In this document: positions 46,225-55,410 of the stretch, in pieces | Numbering within the stretch: position 1 is the stretch's first letter | How the letters are laid out: every line of letters begins with the position of its first letter | Assembly (NCBI GenBank): GCA_049680625.1 | Contig: JBAUID010000218.1 | Span: forward strand, 1-64,000 | DNA from: JAUIAI01 sp049680625 | GTDB lineage: Bacteria; Pseudomonadota; Gammaproteobacteria; Burkholderiales; Burkholderiaceae_E | Direction: 5' to 3' | Length of the DNA: 64,000 bases | Translations under genes and position numbers: made by a program | Notes under the pieces: model-generated | Databases searched by the model: none | The model's input: only the letters and a program-made list of their open reading frames with translations | Told to the model about the DNA's origin: nothing

Positions 46225-47112
46225 TTACTTCCAGACCTGCCACCAACCCGTATTTTGCTGAGCGATACCGGTGGTTAATATCTTGCTGTCTGGAAAGTTT
46301 CGTTCGAGCACTCGTCTGGCTGCTTCGCTTAAATCGTCCAGACCTAATGCCTGATAAGACTGGGTCATGATGTACAGCGCTTCTTCAACCGCGGGTACAG
46401 TCTGGTATTCCCGTACCACTTCCTGGGCGCGGTTGGCTGCGGCAACAAAGGCATTGTGCTGAAAATAGAACCGGGCAACACTGACTTCGCCTGCAGCCAT
46501 AGAATTAACCAGGTAGCGCATTCGTTGTTGCGCATCTGGGACATATTTGCTGGTGGGAAACCGGGTAACAACTGTTTTGAAAGCATCAAACGACTCTCGC
46601 GCAGCTTGCAGGTCACGTTCGGATAAGTCTTGCCCACCGAGATTTTCCAGGAAGCTATCGCGCTGGTTAAAATTTACCAGGCCTTTCAGATAATTCACGT
46701 AGTCCAGCTGGGGATGATTGGGGTGCAATTTGATAAAGCGGTCGATCGCCGCCAGTGACAGGCCGCGTTCGTTGTCCTTGTAATGCCCCCAGGCAATATC
46801 AATCTGTGCTTGCTGTGCGTAACGCCCGAACGGGTAGCGTGATTCGAGAATTTCAAGCAGCTTGATCGCATCCGCGTAACGTCCTGATTCCATCTCATCG
46901 CGGGCTTCCTGGTACAGCTGTTCTACTGTCCAGCCTGCGGTTATATCGGCTTCCTCTGGAATTGCACATCCGGTGATGGCAACCAGAAAAGCCGCCGCAA
47001 ACCAGTTCGCCGTGCGGGTGCGCCAGCTGGTTCGGTTCGGTCTCCGGGCACGTGTCTGCGCCTGTTTCCCGGTCGGGTTCAGCGTCAGCTTTGGGATTGG
47101 TTTTGTCATCAT
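46225..47112 (-). CDS. bamD: Outer membrane protein assembly lipoprotein BamD
   Basis: About 295 residues from ATG 47112. A long basic n-region leads to FAAAFLVAITGC, where Cys49 is the lipidation site. Five TPR-like repeats follow, with LYQEARDEMESGRYADAIKLLEILESRYPFGRYAQQAQ in outline, SFLENLGGQDLSERDLQAARESF and FPTSKYVPDAQQRM, characteristic of BamD/ComL. It is an essential part of the BAM complex that inserts outer-membrane barrels. Divergent from rluD with 62 bp between, as in many proteobacteria. The frame runs further up to 47181, across the rluD start, which makes the longer form unlikely. Confidence 0.95.
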   Translation of the reverse strand: MMTKPIPKLTLNPTGKQAQTRARRPNRTSWRTRTANWFAAAFLVAITGCAIPEEADITAGWTVEQLYQEARDEMESGRYADAIKLLEILESRYPFGRYAQQAQIDIAWGHYKDNERGLSLAAIDRFIKLHPNHPQLDYVNYLKGLVNFNQRDSFLENLGGQDLSERDLQAARESFDAFKTVVTRFPTSKYVPDAQQRMRYLVNSMAAGEVSVARFYFQHNAFVAAANRAQEVVREYQTVPAVEEALYIMTQSYQALGLDDLSEAARRVLERNFPDSKILTTGIAQQNTGWWQVWK

Positions 47113-47174
47113 CGTCACATTATAGTCGTTCGCGCCCGCATAATAAGCTGTGACCACAGAGGCCCCGACGGGCA

Positions 47175-48155
47175 ATGGCAATGCACGAGCAGGGTGAGGA
47201 ACAAACAGTTTGGCTGGATGCAGCCAACGGTGCGGGGGAGCGCCTGGATCGTTTTCTGGCGATGCAGCTGCCGACGTATTCGCGATCGCGGTTGCAGCGC
47301 TGGATAGCGCTTGGGGCGGTTAGCTGCGAGAGCCGGGCGCTGACCGCAAAAAGCCGCTTAACCGGCCAGGAGTTGATTCGGGTTCAGCCCCAACCACTCG
47401 AGGCTGACCAGGCGTTTGCACCTGAGCCGGTTGATGTTCCGCTCGTTCACGAAGATGAGGCGTTGTTAGTCGTTAACAAACCTGCTGGTCTGGTTGTGCA
47501 TCCGGCTCCGGGGAATTGGCAGGGTACGCTGATGAATGGCTTGTTGTTCCATTTTGAGTCTCAGCGCGTGCTGCCCAGGGCTGGCATTGTGCATCGGCTG
47601 GATAAAGACACAACCGGACTAATGGTTGTTGCTCGTACGGAAGCGTTTCGTGAGTCACTGGTCAGCCAGTTATCGGCCCGCACTATCCGGCGGCTCTATC
47701 TCGCGGTGTGCCACGGTCATCCCCAGGCGTTTTACGCAGATGGCTCGATTGGTCGCGATGCGGCCAATCGGCTGCGCATGGCTGTTCGGGCTGATGGAAA
47801 GGCAGCCGGCACTTTTTGCGTGCCGCTGCTAAGCGGGCAGATTGACGGGCGCCCGGTAAGCCTGGTGCGTTGTCAGCTTGAAACCGGGCGGACTCATCAG
47901 ATTCGAATTCATCTCGCTGACGCTGGCTTCCCATTGGTTGGGGACAGCTTATATGGCGGACAAACACTGGCCGGTTTCGGCCGTCAGGCGTTACACGCGT
48001 TTGCCCTCGGCTTGGTTCATCCCGGCAATGGCCAATTGGTACAGTGGCTGGCGGACCTCCCGGATGATTTCAAGTCATTGCTCGGCTCGGCCGGCTGGCC
48101 AGTGCCTGGCATTGATGCCTTGACCGGAGAATCGCCGGTGGCCAAGCCAAGGTGA
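47175..48155 (+). CDS. rluD: 23S rRNA pseudouridine synthase RluD
   Basis: 326 residues. An N-terminal S4 RNA-binding domain (about 20-80, RLDRFLAMQLPTYSRSRLQRWI), then the RsuA/RluA catalytic fold with HRLDKDTTG, Asp143 being the nucleophile, and LETGRTHQIRIHLADAGFPLVGDSLYGG. RluD modifies helix 69 of 23S rRNA (positions 1911, 1915 and 1917 in E. coli). The order bamD // rluD-pgeF is conserved and supports RluD over other RluA-type enzymes. Confidence 0.95.
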   Translation: MAMHEQGEEQTVWLDAANGAGERLDRFLAMQLPTYSRSRLQRWIALGAVSCESRALTAKSRLTGQELIRVQPQPLEADQAFAPEPVDVPLVHEDEALLVVNKPAGLVVHPAPGNWQGTLMNGLLFHFESQRVLPRAGIVHRLDKDTTGLMVVARTEAFRESLVSQLSARTIRRLYLAVCHGHPQAFYADGSIGRDAANRLRMAVRADGKAAGTFCVPLLSGQIDGRPVSLVRCQLETGRTHQIRIHLADAGFPLVGDSLYGGQTLAGFGRQALHAFALGLVHPGNGQLVQWLADLPDDFKSLLGSAGWPVPGIDALTGESPVAKPR

Positions 48156-48946
48156 GGCCACGCCCGAAACTCGCGAGTGACTGGCTGTTGGCTGATAGCC
48201 TGACCGTGGCGGGCGCGTGCGGTGTCATGACGACCCAGACAGGTGGCCTGAGCATCGCCGCATCACTTGGTGGCGACGGCGAGTTGGGGGGTGGACTCAA
48301 CCTTGGTTTGAACACCGTGGACAAGCCGGCAATTGTGTATCAGAACCGGCACCTGGTGGCTGCTCAGATCGCCAGACCCATCCAATGGCTACATCAAGTG
48401 CACGGAACTTGCGTCCGGGTTGTTGATGTCGTTGCGGACAGCGGAGTTGGCGCACAAGATCCCGTTGCGGATGCGGCTGTAACTGTTAATCCCGACATCG
48501 CCCTGGGTATTCTGACCGCCGACTGTCTTCCGGTCTTGCTGGCTGCGCCGGGTATTGTCGGCGTCGCCCATGCTGGATGGCGCGGTCTGGCTGCCGGAGT
48601 TATCGAAGCCACGGTCGCGGGTATGCAGTCTTGTGGTGCGCAGCCTGAAATGATTCGGGCCTGGCTTGGACCGGTTATCGGAGCCCAGCGTTTCGAAGTT
48701 GGCCAGGATGTGTTCGACCGGTTTTGCGGTCACGACGAGTTGGCTGTTCGCCATTTCCGCCAATTGCCAACGGCGGGCAAATGGCTGGCTGACCTCCCGG
48801 GTCTGGCCCGCCTCGGACTCAACAAGCTTGGGATAAACGAGGTCAGCGGGGGGCACTGGTGCACAATGAGTGATTCGCGGTTCTTTTCTTATCGGGCAGA
48901 TCCACATTGCGGGCGGATGGCCGGTATTGTCTGGATCGCGGGCTAG
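48152..48946 (+). CDS. pgeF: Peptidoglycan editing factor PgeF (YfiH / multicopper-like fold)
   Basis: 264 residues. The family motifs HQVHG (His81/His84), LTADCLPVLL (Cys125) and VAHAGWRGLAAGV (His140) bind zinc at the active site, with LGPVIGAQRFEVGQDV after them. Once called laccase-like polyphenol oxidase; later work found that it removes wrongly built L-Ser peptidoglycan precursors in E. coli. The GTG start overlaps the rluD stop (GTGA at 48152-48155). Its own stop overlaps the convergent small gene (CTAG, 48943-48946). Confidence 0.93.
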   Translation: MRPRPKLASDWLLADSLTVAGACGVMTTQTGGLSIAASLGGDGELGGGLNLGLNTVDKPAIVYQNRHLVAAQIARPIQWLHQVHGTCVRVVDVVADSGVGAQDPVADAAVTVNPDIALGILTADCLPVLLAAPGIVGVAHAGWRGLAAGVIEATVAGMQSCGAQPEMIRAWLGPVIGAQRFEVGQDVFDRFCGHDELAVRHFRQLPTAGKWLADLPGLARLGLNKLGINEVSGGHWCTMSDSRFFSYRADPHCGRMAGIVWIAG

Positions 48947-49146
48947 GAGCGCGAGTCGTTCCGATCTTTCCCTGCGTCGCGGGCCCGCTGTATTTTTCTC
49001 CGCCTGGGCGTGGCGACCAGGTAGAGCACGACACTTAGCGGGAGCACCCCGTAAAATACGAATGTGGCCAGACCCGCAACAAATGATGTTTCGGTAAGGG
49101 CCATTAGCGAGACGACGTAAAGCCAGGCAATTGCAATTATCAGCAT
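48943..49146 (-). CDS. Small membrane protein of unknown function
   Basis: 67 residues from ATG 49146. Two hydrophobic helices (about 2-22 and 25-47) and a strongly charged tail (PRRRKIQRARDAGKDRNDSRS in outline) that should face the cytoplasm. The frame is open much further upstream, into phaC, but that part has no protein-like character. Its stop overlaps the pgeF stop. I do not recognise a family by function; small proteins of this type are seen between pgeF and phaC in related bacteria. Confidence 0.65.
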   Translation of the reverse strand: MLIIAIAWLYVVSLMALTETSFVAGLATFVFYGVLPLSVVLYLVATPRRRKIQRARDAGKDRNDSRS

Positions 49147-49235
49147 CCGGTCATTATTACGCTTCGGCGGCGACAAACGCCCAAAACACGGGGCTTTGGC
49201 TGGGAATAGCGCGATCCTCAACAGAAAATGACCGA

Positions 49236-49304
49236 TTGACAAATATTTGCCGCAGTGCAGAATGATTCTCCTGGGGTGACGCTGGCTTGTTGCGTTGCGG
49301 CAAA
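49236..49304 (+). promoter_or_regulatory. phaC promoter with overlapping inverted repeat (candidate PhaR site)
   Basis: TTGACA (49236-49241), a 16-bp spacer and CAGAAT (49258-49263) make the best sigma-70 promoter in the window, 60 bp before the phaC start. TTTGCCGCA (49246-49254), inside the spacer, is exactly complementary to TGCGGCAAA (49296-49304) just before the ribosome-binding site. PhaR proteins are known to bind TGC-rich sites at pha promoters, and phaR is two genes downstream, so autoregulation is a fair inference. Confidence 0.6.
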
Positions 49305-49323
49305 TTGTTAAAGGGCAGGAAAG

Positions 49324-51441
49324 TTGACAAAGAATTCGTCCAGAGCGGGGCACACCAGTGTAAGGCGTCATCCAACCGCAGCCCTGATCGGGGTTGGTGA
49401 TGCGCAGGCTGTGAACATGCAGGCAGCAGGGAAAAAGCGACCGGGAAATTCCGCTCCAAAGAGTAAGCGCTCTGGTCAAAAGTCGGCGGTTTGTGCTCCC
49501 GTACCTGCCAAAAAGAAGCGGGTCAAAAGGAAATCGGTAAAAACTCTGGCAGCTAAAACTCGAATGGGTGAGAAACCGACGGCTAGTTCCAAGCGGTTGG
49601 CCAGAGATAGCGAAAAAGCTGGCAAAAAGGGAAAAACCCGCAAATCAGCCAGATCGGGAAAAGCGCAAACCACTGCTTCGAATCCGCAGGTCAATGCAGA
49701 TCAGCAGGCGGGTCAGACCAGGCCGTCACAAGAGGCCGGCGACTTACCCGGGCAGTGGGCGGCGATGATGTCCGGATTCTTTGCAAATCCTGGTATGGCC
49801 GCGACACCTGGTATGCCTGGACCGACTGGTTTGTCAGAAGCGTCGGCTACCAGGTTGTTTGGCGGCGGTGACGGACTGGCATTCGACCAGCAAAAGCTCA
49901 GCGGTCTACAGGCGGAATATGCCAAGCGTATGCTGGGTCTGCTCAGTCAGCCAGCGGATCAGGTCAAACCCAGCGACCGGCGCTTCAGCGGCTCAGGGTG
50001 GCAACACGGATTGTTCGGCTGGAACGCCGCAATGTATGAACTGAATGCTGAATTTCTATCTCGTATGGGGGCAGCGGTCACCGGGAATGAACGTGATGTT
50101 CAGCGGGTTCGGTTTGCCATCAGCCAGTGGGTCGATGCGATGTCACCGGCCAATTTCCTGGTCACCAACCCGCAGGCTCAACAAGTCATGCTTGATACCC
50201 AGGGGCGCAGTTTGCAGGCAGGAATGCAAAACCTGATGGAAGACATCTACCGCGGACGTATTTCGCAAACCGATGAAACAGCGTTCCGGGTTGGTGAGAA
50301 TCTGGCGGTAACCCCAGGCAGTGTTGTCTACGAAAATGAGTTGATACAACTGATTCAATACCAGCCAACAACCTCCAAGGTTGGGGCCGTACCGATGCTG
50401 ATGGTGCCGCCCTGCATTAACAAGTTTTATATTCTTGATTTACAACCGTCCAACTCAATTGTGGCCTGGCTTGTCGATCAGGGCCATACCGTGTTTATGT
50501 TGTCCTGGAAAAATGTTTGGGAAGACCAGGGAAGCCTGACTTGGGACGACTATCTTGACCGTGGCGCGATCACGGCAATTAACACAGTAAAAAAGATAGC
50601 CGGGGTTCCAAAAATCAATGCTCTCGGCTTTTGCGTTGGCGGAACAATTGTTGCTACGGCTTTGTCGGTCTTGGCGGCCCGAGGTGAACAACCGGTTCAG
50701 TCGTTAACCCTGCTGACAACCTTGCTCGACTTTGAAAACGCTGGTGTTCTCAATATTTTTGTTGATGAGGCTCATGTTGCGTGGCGCGAGGCGACTATTG
50801 GGCAAGGTGGTTTGATGGCCGGGTCAGAGTTGGCGCAGACGTTCTCTTCACTGCGGCCGAACGACTTGATCTGGAATTACGTCGAACGCAATTACCTGCA
50901 AGGCGAAAAGCCCGCGGCCTTTGATCTGTTGTTCTGGAACGCGGACAGCACAAATTTGCCTGGGCCGATGTTTGCCTGGTATTTACGCCATATGTATTTA
51001 CAGAACGACTTGTGCGTGCCCGATACGCTTGAATGCCTTGGCGAAAAAATCGATCTATCCCGGCTCACCATGCCAACATTCATCTACGGATCTCGCGATG
51101 ACCACATCGTGCCATGGGATGCCGCTTATGCCAGCCGTGCCTTGCTGGGGGGGCCAACAGAGTTCGTGATGGGTGCCAGTGGGCATATTGCCGGTGTGAT
51201 AAATCATCCGGACAAAAACAAGCGCCATCACTGGGTAAATAACAGGGATGTTCCTGACGTAAACGACTGGCTGACCACGGCAGAGCAAAGGCCGGGCAGT
51301 TGGTGGCCACATTGGGCCGAATGGTTGCTTGCGCATCGTGGCAAGATGGTTGCCGCACCGGCAACACCGGGAAGCGCTGAGTTTCAGGTTATTGAGGCGG
51401 CACCTGGTCGATACGTTAAGCAGGCAGCCAACAAGTCGTGA
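49324..51441 (+). CDS. phaC: Polyhydroxyalkanoate synthase (class I) with basic N-terminal extension
   Basis: Polymerises hydroxyacyl-CoA on PHA granules. 705 residues, against about 590 in Cupriavidus. The alpha/beta-hydrolase core has the lipase-like box GFCVGGT with Cys437, Asp593 (RDDHIVPW) and His621 (GASGHIAGV) as the catalytic triad; VPPCINKFYILDL and SWKNV are also typical. The extra part is an N-terminal tail in which residues 36-113 contain 29 Lys/Arg and only three acidic residues, resembling histone-H1-like and PhaF-type tails. TTG 49324 is used because CAGGAAAG lies directly upstream; ATG 49417 would keep most of the tail. It forms an operon with phaB and phaR. Confidence 0.95.
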   Translation: MTKNSSRAGHTSVRRHPTAALIGVGDAQAVNMQAAGKKRPGNSAPKSKRSGQKSAVCAPVPAKKKRVKRKSVKTLAAKTRMGEKPTASSKRLARDSEKAGKKGKTRKSARSGKAQTTASNPQVNADQQAGQTRPSQEAGDLPGQWAAMMSGFFANPGMAATPGMPGPTGLSEASATRLFGGGDGLAFDQQKLSGLQAEYAKRMLGLLSQPADQVKPSDRRFSGSGWQHGLFGWNAAMYELNAEFLSRMGAAVTGNERDVQRVRFAISQWVDAMSPANFLVTNPQAQQVMLDTQGRSLQAGMQNLMEDIYRGRISQTDETAFRVGENLAVTPGSVVYENELIQLIQYQPTTSKVGAVPMLMVPPCINKFYILDLQPSNSIVAWLVDQGHTVFMLSWKNVWEDQGSLTWDDYLDRGAITAINTVKKIAGVPKINALGFCVGGTIVATALSVLAARGEQPVQSLTLLTTLLDFENAGVLNIFVDEAHVAWREATIGQGGLMAGSELAQTFSSLRPNDLIWNYVERNYLQGEKPAAFDLLFWNADSTNLPGPMFAWYLRHMYLQNDLCVPDTLECLGEKIDLSRLTMPTFIYGSRDDHIVPWDAAYASRALLGGPTEFVMGASGHIAGVINHPDKNKRHHWVNNRDVPDVNDWLTTAEQRPGSWWPHWAEWLLAHRGKMVAAPATPGSAEFQVIEAAPGRYVKQAANKS

Positions 51442-51466
51442 TGACAAATCTTTTTAACAGGAGTGA

Positions 51467-52207
51467 ATGATGACAGGACGAATTGCTTACGTGACCGGGG
51501 GAATGGGCGGTATCGGAACTTCAATTTGCCGCGGTCTTTATGACAAAGGACACACTGTCATTGCGGGCTGCGGTCCGAGTCGTGATTTTGACAAGTGGCT
51601 AACCGAGCAGGCCGCCGACGGTTACAAGTTCTACGCATCGGTTGGCAATGTCGCGGATTGGGATTCCACGGTCGAAGCGTTTGAAAAGGTGAAATCCGAA
51701 CACGGTAATCCCGACATTCTCGTTAATAACGCGGGCATTACGCGCGACGGATTGTTTCGGAAAATGAGCAGTGATGACTGGAACGCCGTGATTTCTACTA
51801 ATCTCAATTCATTGTTCAACGTGACCAAACAAGTTGTCGACGGCATGCTTGAAAATAAATGGGGCAGAGTAATTAATATCTCGTCTGTTAATGGCCAGAA
51901 AGGGCAGTTTGGTCAGACAAATTATTCAACTGCCAAGGCCGGTATACATGGTTTCACGATGGCGTTAGCCCAGGAACTGGCATCGAAAGGCATTACGGTT
52001 AATACGGTGTCACCTGGGTACATTGGTACCGACATGGTTAAGGCTATGCGCGCAGAGGTGCTTGAGAAAATTGTTAGCACAATTCCGGTTAGGCGGCTTG
52101 GCACCCCAGAAGAAATTGGCTCTGTGATTTCCTGGATTGCATCCGATGAAGCTGGTTTTTCGACCGGAGCAGACTTCTCTCTTAATGGCGGATTACACAT
52201 GGGTTGA
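51467..52207 (+). CDS. phaB: Acetoacetyl-CoA reductase
   Basis: A 246-residue short-chain dehydrogenase that makes (R)-3-hydroxybutyryl-CoA, the monomer for PhaC. N-terminal AYVTGGMGGIGTSICRGL, DILVNNAGITRDGLFRKM, the catalytic Ser in INISSVNGQKGQFGQ, Tyr and Lys in NYSTAKAG, and NTVSPGYIGTDMV are as in PhaB; the MGGIGT and GQFGQTNYSTAKAG wording separates it from FabG. ACAGGAG precedes the ATG pair (51467/51470). It lies between phaC and phaR; no phaA is in the window. Confidence 0.95.
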   Translation: MMTGRIAYVTGGMGGIGTSICRGLYDKGHTVIAGCGPSRDFDKWLTEQAADGYKFYASVGNVADWDSTVEAFEKVKSEHGNPDILVNNAGITRDGLFRKMSSDDWNAVISTNLNSLFNVTKQVVDGMLENKWGRVINISSVNGQKGQFGQTNYSTAKAGIHGFTMALAQELASKGITVNTVSPGYIGTDMVKAMRAEVLEKIVSTIPVRRLGTPEEIGSVISWIASDEAGFSTGADFSLNGGLHMG

Positions 52208-52250
52208 GTGGTGCAAGCCATCGTTTATCTCACGGAGAAATATACAAGTA

Positions 52251-52802
52251 ATGAGTCCTACCTCACCAAGACTAATCAAGAAGTACCCGAATCGGCGTTT
52301 GTATGACACGCAGACCAGTAGCTATATCACGCTGGCCGACGTGAAACAGTTGGTTTTGGACAATGAGCCGTTTCAGGTTATCGATGCAAAGGCTGAAACT
52401 GATCTCACACGAACGATTCTTTTGCAGATAATTCTTGAGGAAGAGGCGGGCGGCATGCCGTTGTTCTCTGAACAGATGCTGTGTCAGACGATACGGTTCT
52501 ACGGTCATGCAATGCAAGGCATGATGGGCGCTTACCTGGAAAAGACAATGGCTGCGTTCGTGGAGATACAAGACAAAATGCAGGGTCAGTCCAAGGGGTT
52601 GTACGACAATCAGGGAGCACCGTCCCCGGAAATGTGGACGCAATTCATGTCGATGCAGACCCCAATGATTCAGACTATGATGAGCAATTACATTGAGCAG
52701 AGTAAGAACCTGTTTGTAAAAATGCAGGAACAGGTCGAGGAAAATACCCGCACGATGTTCGACAACTTTAATATTAAACCGCCAGGCGATAAAAATCCGT
52801 GA
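52251..52802 (+). CDS. phaR: PHA synthesis repressor PhaR
   Basis: 183 residues from ATG 52251. [29 protein letters not shown] is the DNA-binding PhaR N-terminal domain in outline, followed by two PHB accumulation regulatory repeats (about 75-160) rich in Met and Gln. PhaR represses phasin and synthesis genes and is released by binding PHA granules. The frame is open back to 52137 inside phaB, but homology begins just after 52251. The stop overlaps rimO (GTGA). Confidence 0.94.
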   Translation: MSPTSPRLIKKYPNRRLYDTQTSSYITLADVKQLVLDNEPFQVIDAKAETDLTRTILLQIILEEEAGGMPLFSEQMLCQTIRFYGHAMQGMMGAYLEKTMAAFVEIQDKMQGQSKGLYDNQGAPSPEMWTQFMSMQTPMIQTMMSNYIEQSKNLFVKMQEQVEENTRTMFDNFNIKPPGDKNP

Positions 52803-54175
52803 GTAATTCTGTTGCGATCCCACCCGGTCGACCCGGCCGGGTGGGATTTGTTTCTCTGGGTTGCCCGAAGGCATTGGTCGATAGCGAACGAATCATCACT
52901 CAGCTGCGCTCAGAAGGTTACGACATCGCCCAGCAGTATCAAGACGCTGATATGGTTGTTGTCAATACTTGCGGCTTTATTGATGAAGCTGTCCAGGAGT
53001 CCCTGGACGTCATTGGTGAGGCTCTAGCCGAGAACGGCAAGGTGATTGTGACTGGCTGCCTGGGAGCAAAATCAGCTGCAGACGGAGGCAATCTGGTTGC
53101 AAAGATTCATCCCAAAGTGCTGGCTGTGACCGGTCCGCATGCAACAGCAGAAGTTGTTAATGCTGTTCATACTCATTTGCCTAAACCTCATGATCCGTTT
53201 GTTGATCTGGTGCCTGAGGCGGGCATTAAGTTGACTCCGGCACATTACGCCTACCTGAAGATTTCTGAAGGTTGCAACCATCGGTGCAGTTTTTGCATCA
53301 TTCCATCAATGCGTGGTGATCTTGACAGCCGCCCGGTTGGCGATGTGATGCGGGAGGCCAGCGCTCTCGTGAACGGTGGGGTTCGTGAACTGTTGGTTGT
53401 ATCGCAGGACACCAGTGCCTATGGCGTCGATCTGAAATACAGAACCGGTTTTGTCGATGGGCGGCCGGTAAAAACCCGGATGCTGGATCTTGTTCAAGAG
53501 CTTGGACAACTCGATGCCTGGGTACGGTTGCACTATGTTTACCCGTATCCGCATGTTGACGACGTGGTGCCGCTTATGGCTCAGGGGTTGATCCTTCCGT
53601 ACCTTGACGTGCCGTTTCAGCATTCGTCCGCGCGTATTCTGAAGCTGATGAAGCGGCCGGCGTCGGGCGAAAAGAATATTGAGCGTATTGCCGCCTGGCG
53701 CAAAATTTGTCCCGATATCACTGTACGGAGTACTTTCATAGTTGGCTTTCCAGGTGAAACCGAAGCAGAATTCAGCGAGTTATTGCAGTTTCTTGAAGAA
53801 GCGCAACTTGATCGAGTCGGCTGCTTCGCTTATTCGCCTGTAGACGGCGCAACCGCTAATGATTTGCCAGATCCTGTGCCGGATGAAGTTCGTGAAGAGC
53901 GTCGCGAGCGCTTTATGCAAGTGCAGTCGGCGATTAGCGCGCAGCGCTTGCAGCGCTTCGTTGGTCGGGAAATGACGGTGCTGATTGATGCAGTTGGCCG
54001 TGATTCTGATGGCAACGATATAGTCATTGCCCGCTCGCCCGGTGATGCGCCAGAGATTGACGGCATTGTCGCCCTGCCTGCGCATTCGGATCTGAAAATC
54101 GGTGAATTTGCCCAGGTCGAGATCGTAGAAGCGACCGAGCATGATTTAATTGGTGATTATCCGGTGAGCAATTGA
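52799..54175 (+). CDS. rimO: Ribosomal protein S12 methylthiotransferase RimO
   Basis: 458 residues. The UPF0004 domain with cysteines C22, C58 and C87, the radical SAM domain with C159-x3-C163-x2-C166 ([10 protein letters not shown]), and a C-terminal TRAM domain (about 385-450). It adds a methylthio group to the conserved Asp of ribosomal protein S12. The wording [12 protein letters not shown] and [15 protein letters not shown] points to RimO rather than MiaB. GTG start overlapping the phaR stop. Confidence 0.95.
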   Translation: MSNSVAIPPGRPGRVGFVSLGCPKALVDSERIITQLRSEGYDIAQQYQDADMVVVNTCGFIDEAVQESLDVIGEALAENGKVIVTGCLGAKSAADGGNLVAKIHPKVLAVTGPHATAEVVNAVHTHLPKPHDPFVDLVPEAGIKLTPAHYAYLKISEGCNHRCSFCIIPSMRGDLDSRPVGDVMREASALVNGGVRELLVVSQDTSAYGVDLKYRTGFVDGRPVKTRMLDLVQELGQLDAWVRLHYVYPYPHVDDVVPLMAQGLILPYLDVPFQHSSARILKLMKRPASGEKNIERIAAWRKICPDITVRSTFIVGFPGETEAEFSELLQFLEEAQLDRVGCFAYSPVDGATANDLPDPVPDEVREERRERFMQVQSAISAQRLQRFVGREMTVLIDAVGRDSDGNDIVIARSPGDAPEIDGIVALPAHSDLKIGEFAQVEIVEATEHDLIGDYPVSN

Positions 54176-54181
54176 ATCACA

Positions 54182-54234
54182 GTACGAGTAGCAACCCGTT
54201 CATCTGTAGCGGGTCGTCTTGGTACTACTCGTAC
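54182..54234. terminator. Long inverted repeat between convergent rimO and the TPR gene
   Basis: GTACGAGTAG (54182-54191) and CTACTCGTAC (54225-54234) are exact complements. Inside, ACCCG (54194-54198) pairs with CGGGT (54210-54214). It spans the whole 49-bp gap and the stop of the TPR gene. Probably a two-way transcription end, although no T-run is present. Confidence 0.55.
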
Positions 54235-55202
54235 GGATCTATCCCGTTGCGCGCTTTTGATGCGTAGGAGCGATACTCGAGCGATTCGTCGAACCGACCC
54301 ATTTTCAAATACAGGTTCGCCAGCGCCTCAAAGTTGTTAATCACCTCTGGCTGTTCGAAACCCATGCGCTCGATACGCATCGTCAGTGCGCGCTTGAGTA
54401 GAGTTTCTGCACGTCCCAGTTGCTCGTCGGCCTCGAAACCGCTGGCGGCGTCATGAAGGCGGTTGGCCAGAGCGGGACCGGGGCCTAAAAGACGTTGGTA
54501 TTGGTTCAGCGACGCGTCAAACATCTGTGTGGCGAGAGGGGCATTGCCATTGTTTCTGGCGGCAAGCGCGACGCGCCAGCGGGCATCAGCAACCTCATTG
54601 CTTTGTGCACCGTACTGGCGCAACAGCAAAGTGACAGATCGTTGGTACAAGGTCACGGCCTGTCCATACTGAAACAAGTCTTCCCGTGCACTGCCCAAAG
54701 CGACAAGGTAACGATTGACATCAGGGTGGGCCGGGCCAAGATGTTTGTCAGCAAGGGCAAGCGCCCATTCGAGGATTCGAACTGCGTCTTCGCGGCGCTG
54801 CTGGTTTTGGTAAGCGAGACCCAGACCTAGTAGCGATTCTGCGTATAACGAGTGATCCTGCCCATAAACCTGCTCCCGAATTTTAAGGCTCTTGGTGTAG
54901 AAAGATTCACTTCTCGGATGGTCATACATCAGGCGGTAAATCCAGCCGATCTTGTCCAGTACCACCGCTTGATCCTGAAGCTTTGCCAACGGTAGTGCCT
55001 TAACCTGAGTCAACGCTTCCTGTGCCTTTTTCAGCGCAAGGTCGTATTCGCCCTGAGCGATCAAGCGGGTTGCTACCCGGGTTGAGCGTTCCCATTCCTG
55101 CAGGCCATCCCCTACCGGTTTGATAGCCGCACCCTGAGGAGCGCAAGCGCTTATCAGGGTGGCCAGCAGGACAATTTGACAGAACTGAGTTAACCGATTC
55201 AT
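54225..55202 (-). CDS. TPR-repeat lipoprotein
   Basis: 325 residues. The N-terminus MNRLTQFCQIVLLATLISAC is a lipoprotein signal with Cys20 as the lipidation site. About six tetratricopeptide-like repeats of the kinesin-light-chain type follow (LDKIGWIYRLMYDHPRSESFYTKSLKI, AESLLGLGLAYQNQQRREDAVRIL and ALANLYLKMGRFDESLEY in outline). Probably a periplasmic or envelope scaffold; partner unknown. A 208-bp gap with no supported gene separates it from serB upstream. Confidence 0.85.
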   Translation of the reverse strand: MNRLTQFCQIVLLATLISACAPQGAAIKPVGDGLQEWERSTRVATRLIAQGEYDLALKKAQEALTQVKALPLAKLQDQAVVLDKIGWIYRLMYDHPRSESFYTKSLKIREQVYGQDHSLYAESLLGLGLAYQNQQRREDAVRILEWALALADKHLGPAHPDVNRYLVALGSAREDLFQYGQAVTLYQRSVTLLLRQYGAQSNEVADARWRVALAARNNGNAPLATQMFDASLNQYQRLLGPGPALANRLHDAASGFEADEQLGRAETLLKRALTMRIERMGFEQPEVINNFEALANLYLKMGRFDESLEYRSYASKARNGIDPYE

Positions 55203-55410
55203 GGTTCCGATGCGAGTAGCGAAGGATGGTGCTTTACTGGACCGGTTCGATGTGTTGAGCCGGGTTATTTACAGTAATGGTGTATCACGGGGAAAGATGA
55301 CACTGCCTATCGCACCGGTCAAACTGGCCAGGTGGTGGGTCAGAGGTAATGAATGGCGCGTTTTTTGGAATATTTCAAACACTCGATGGCAGCGCCGATG
55401 TGTTCGAATT

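Noticed and set aside
49147..49479. Upstream extension of the small membrane protein (minus strand) into phaC
   Set aside because: Rich in Cys, His and Arg with no membrane or domain pattern, and antisense to the phaC start; only the part from ATG 49146 looks like a protein.
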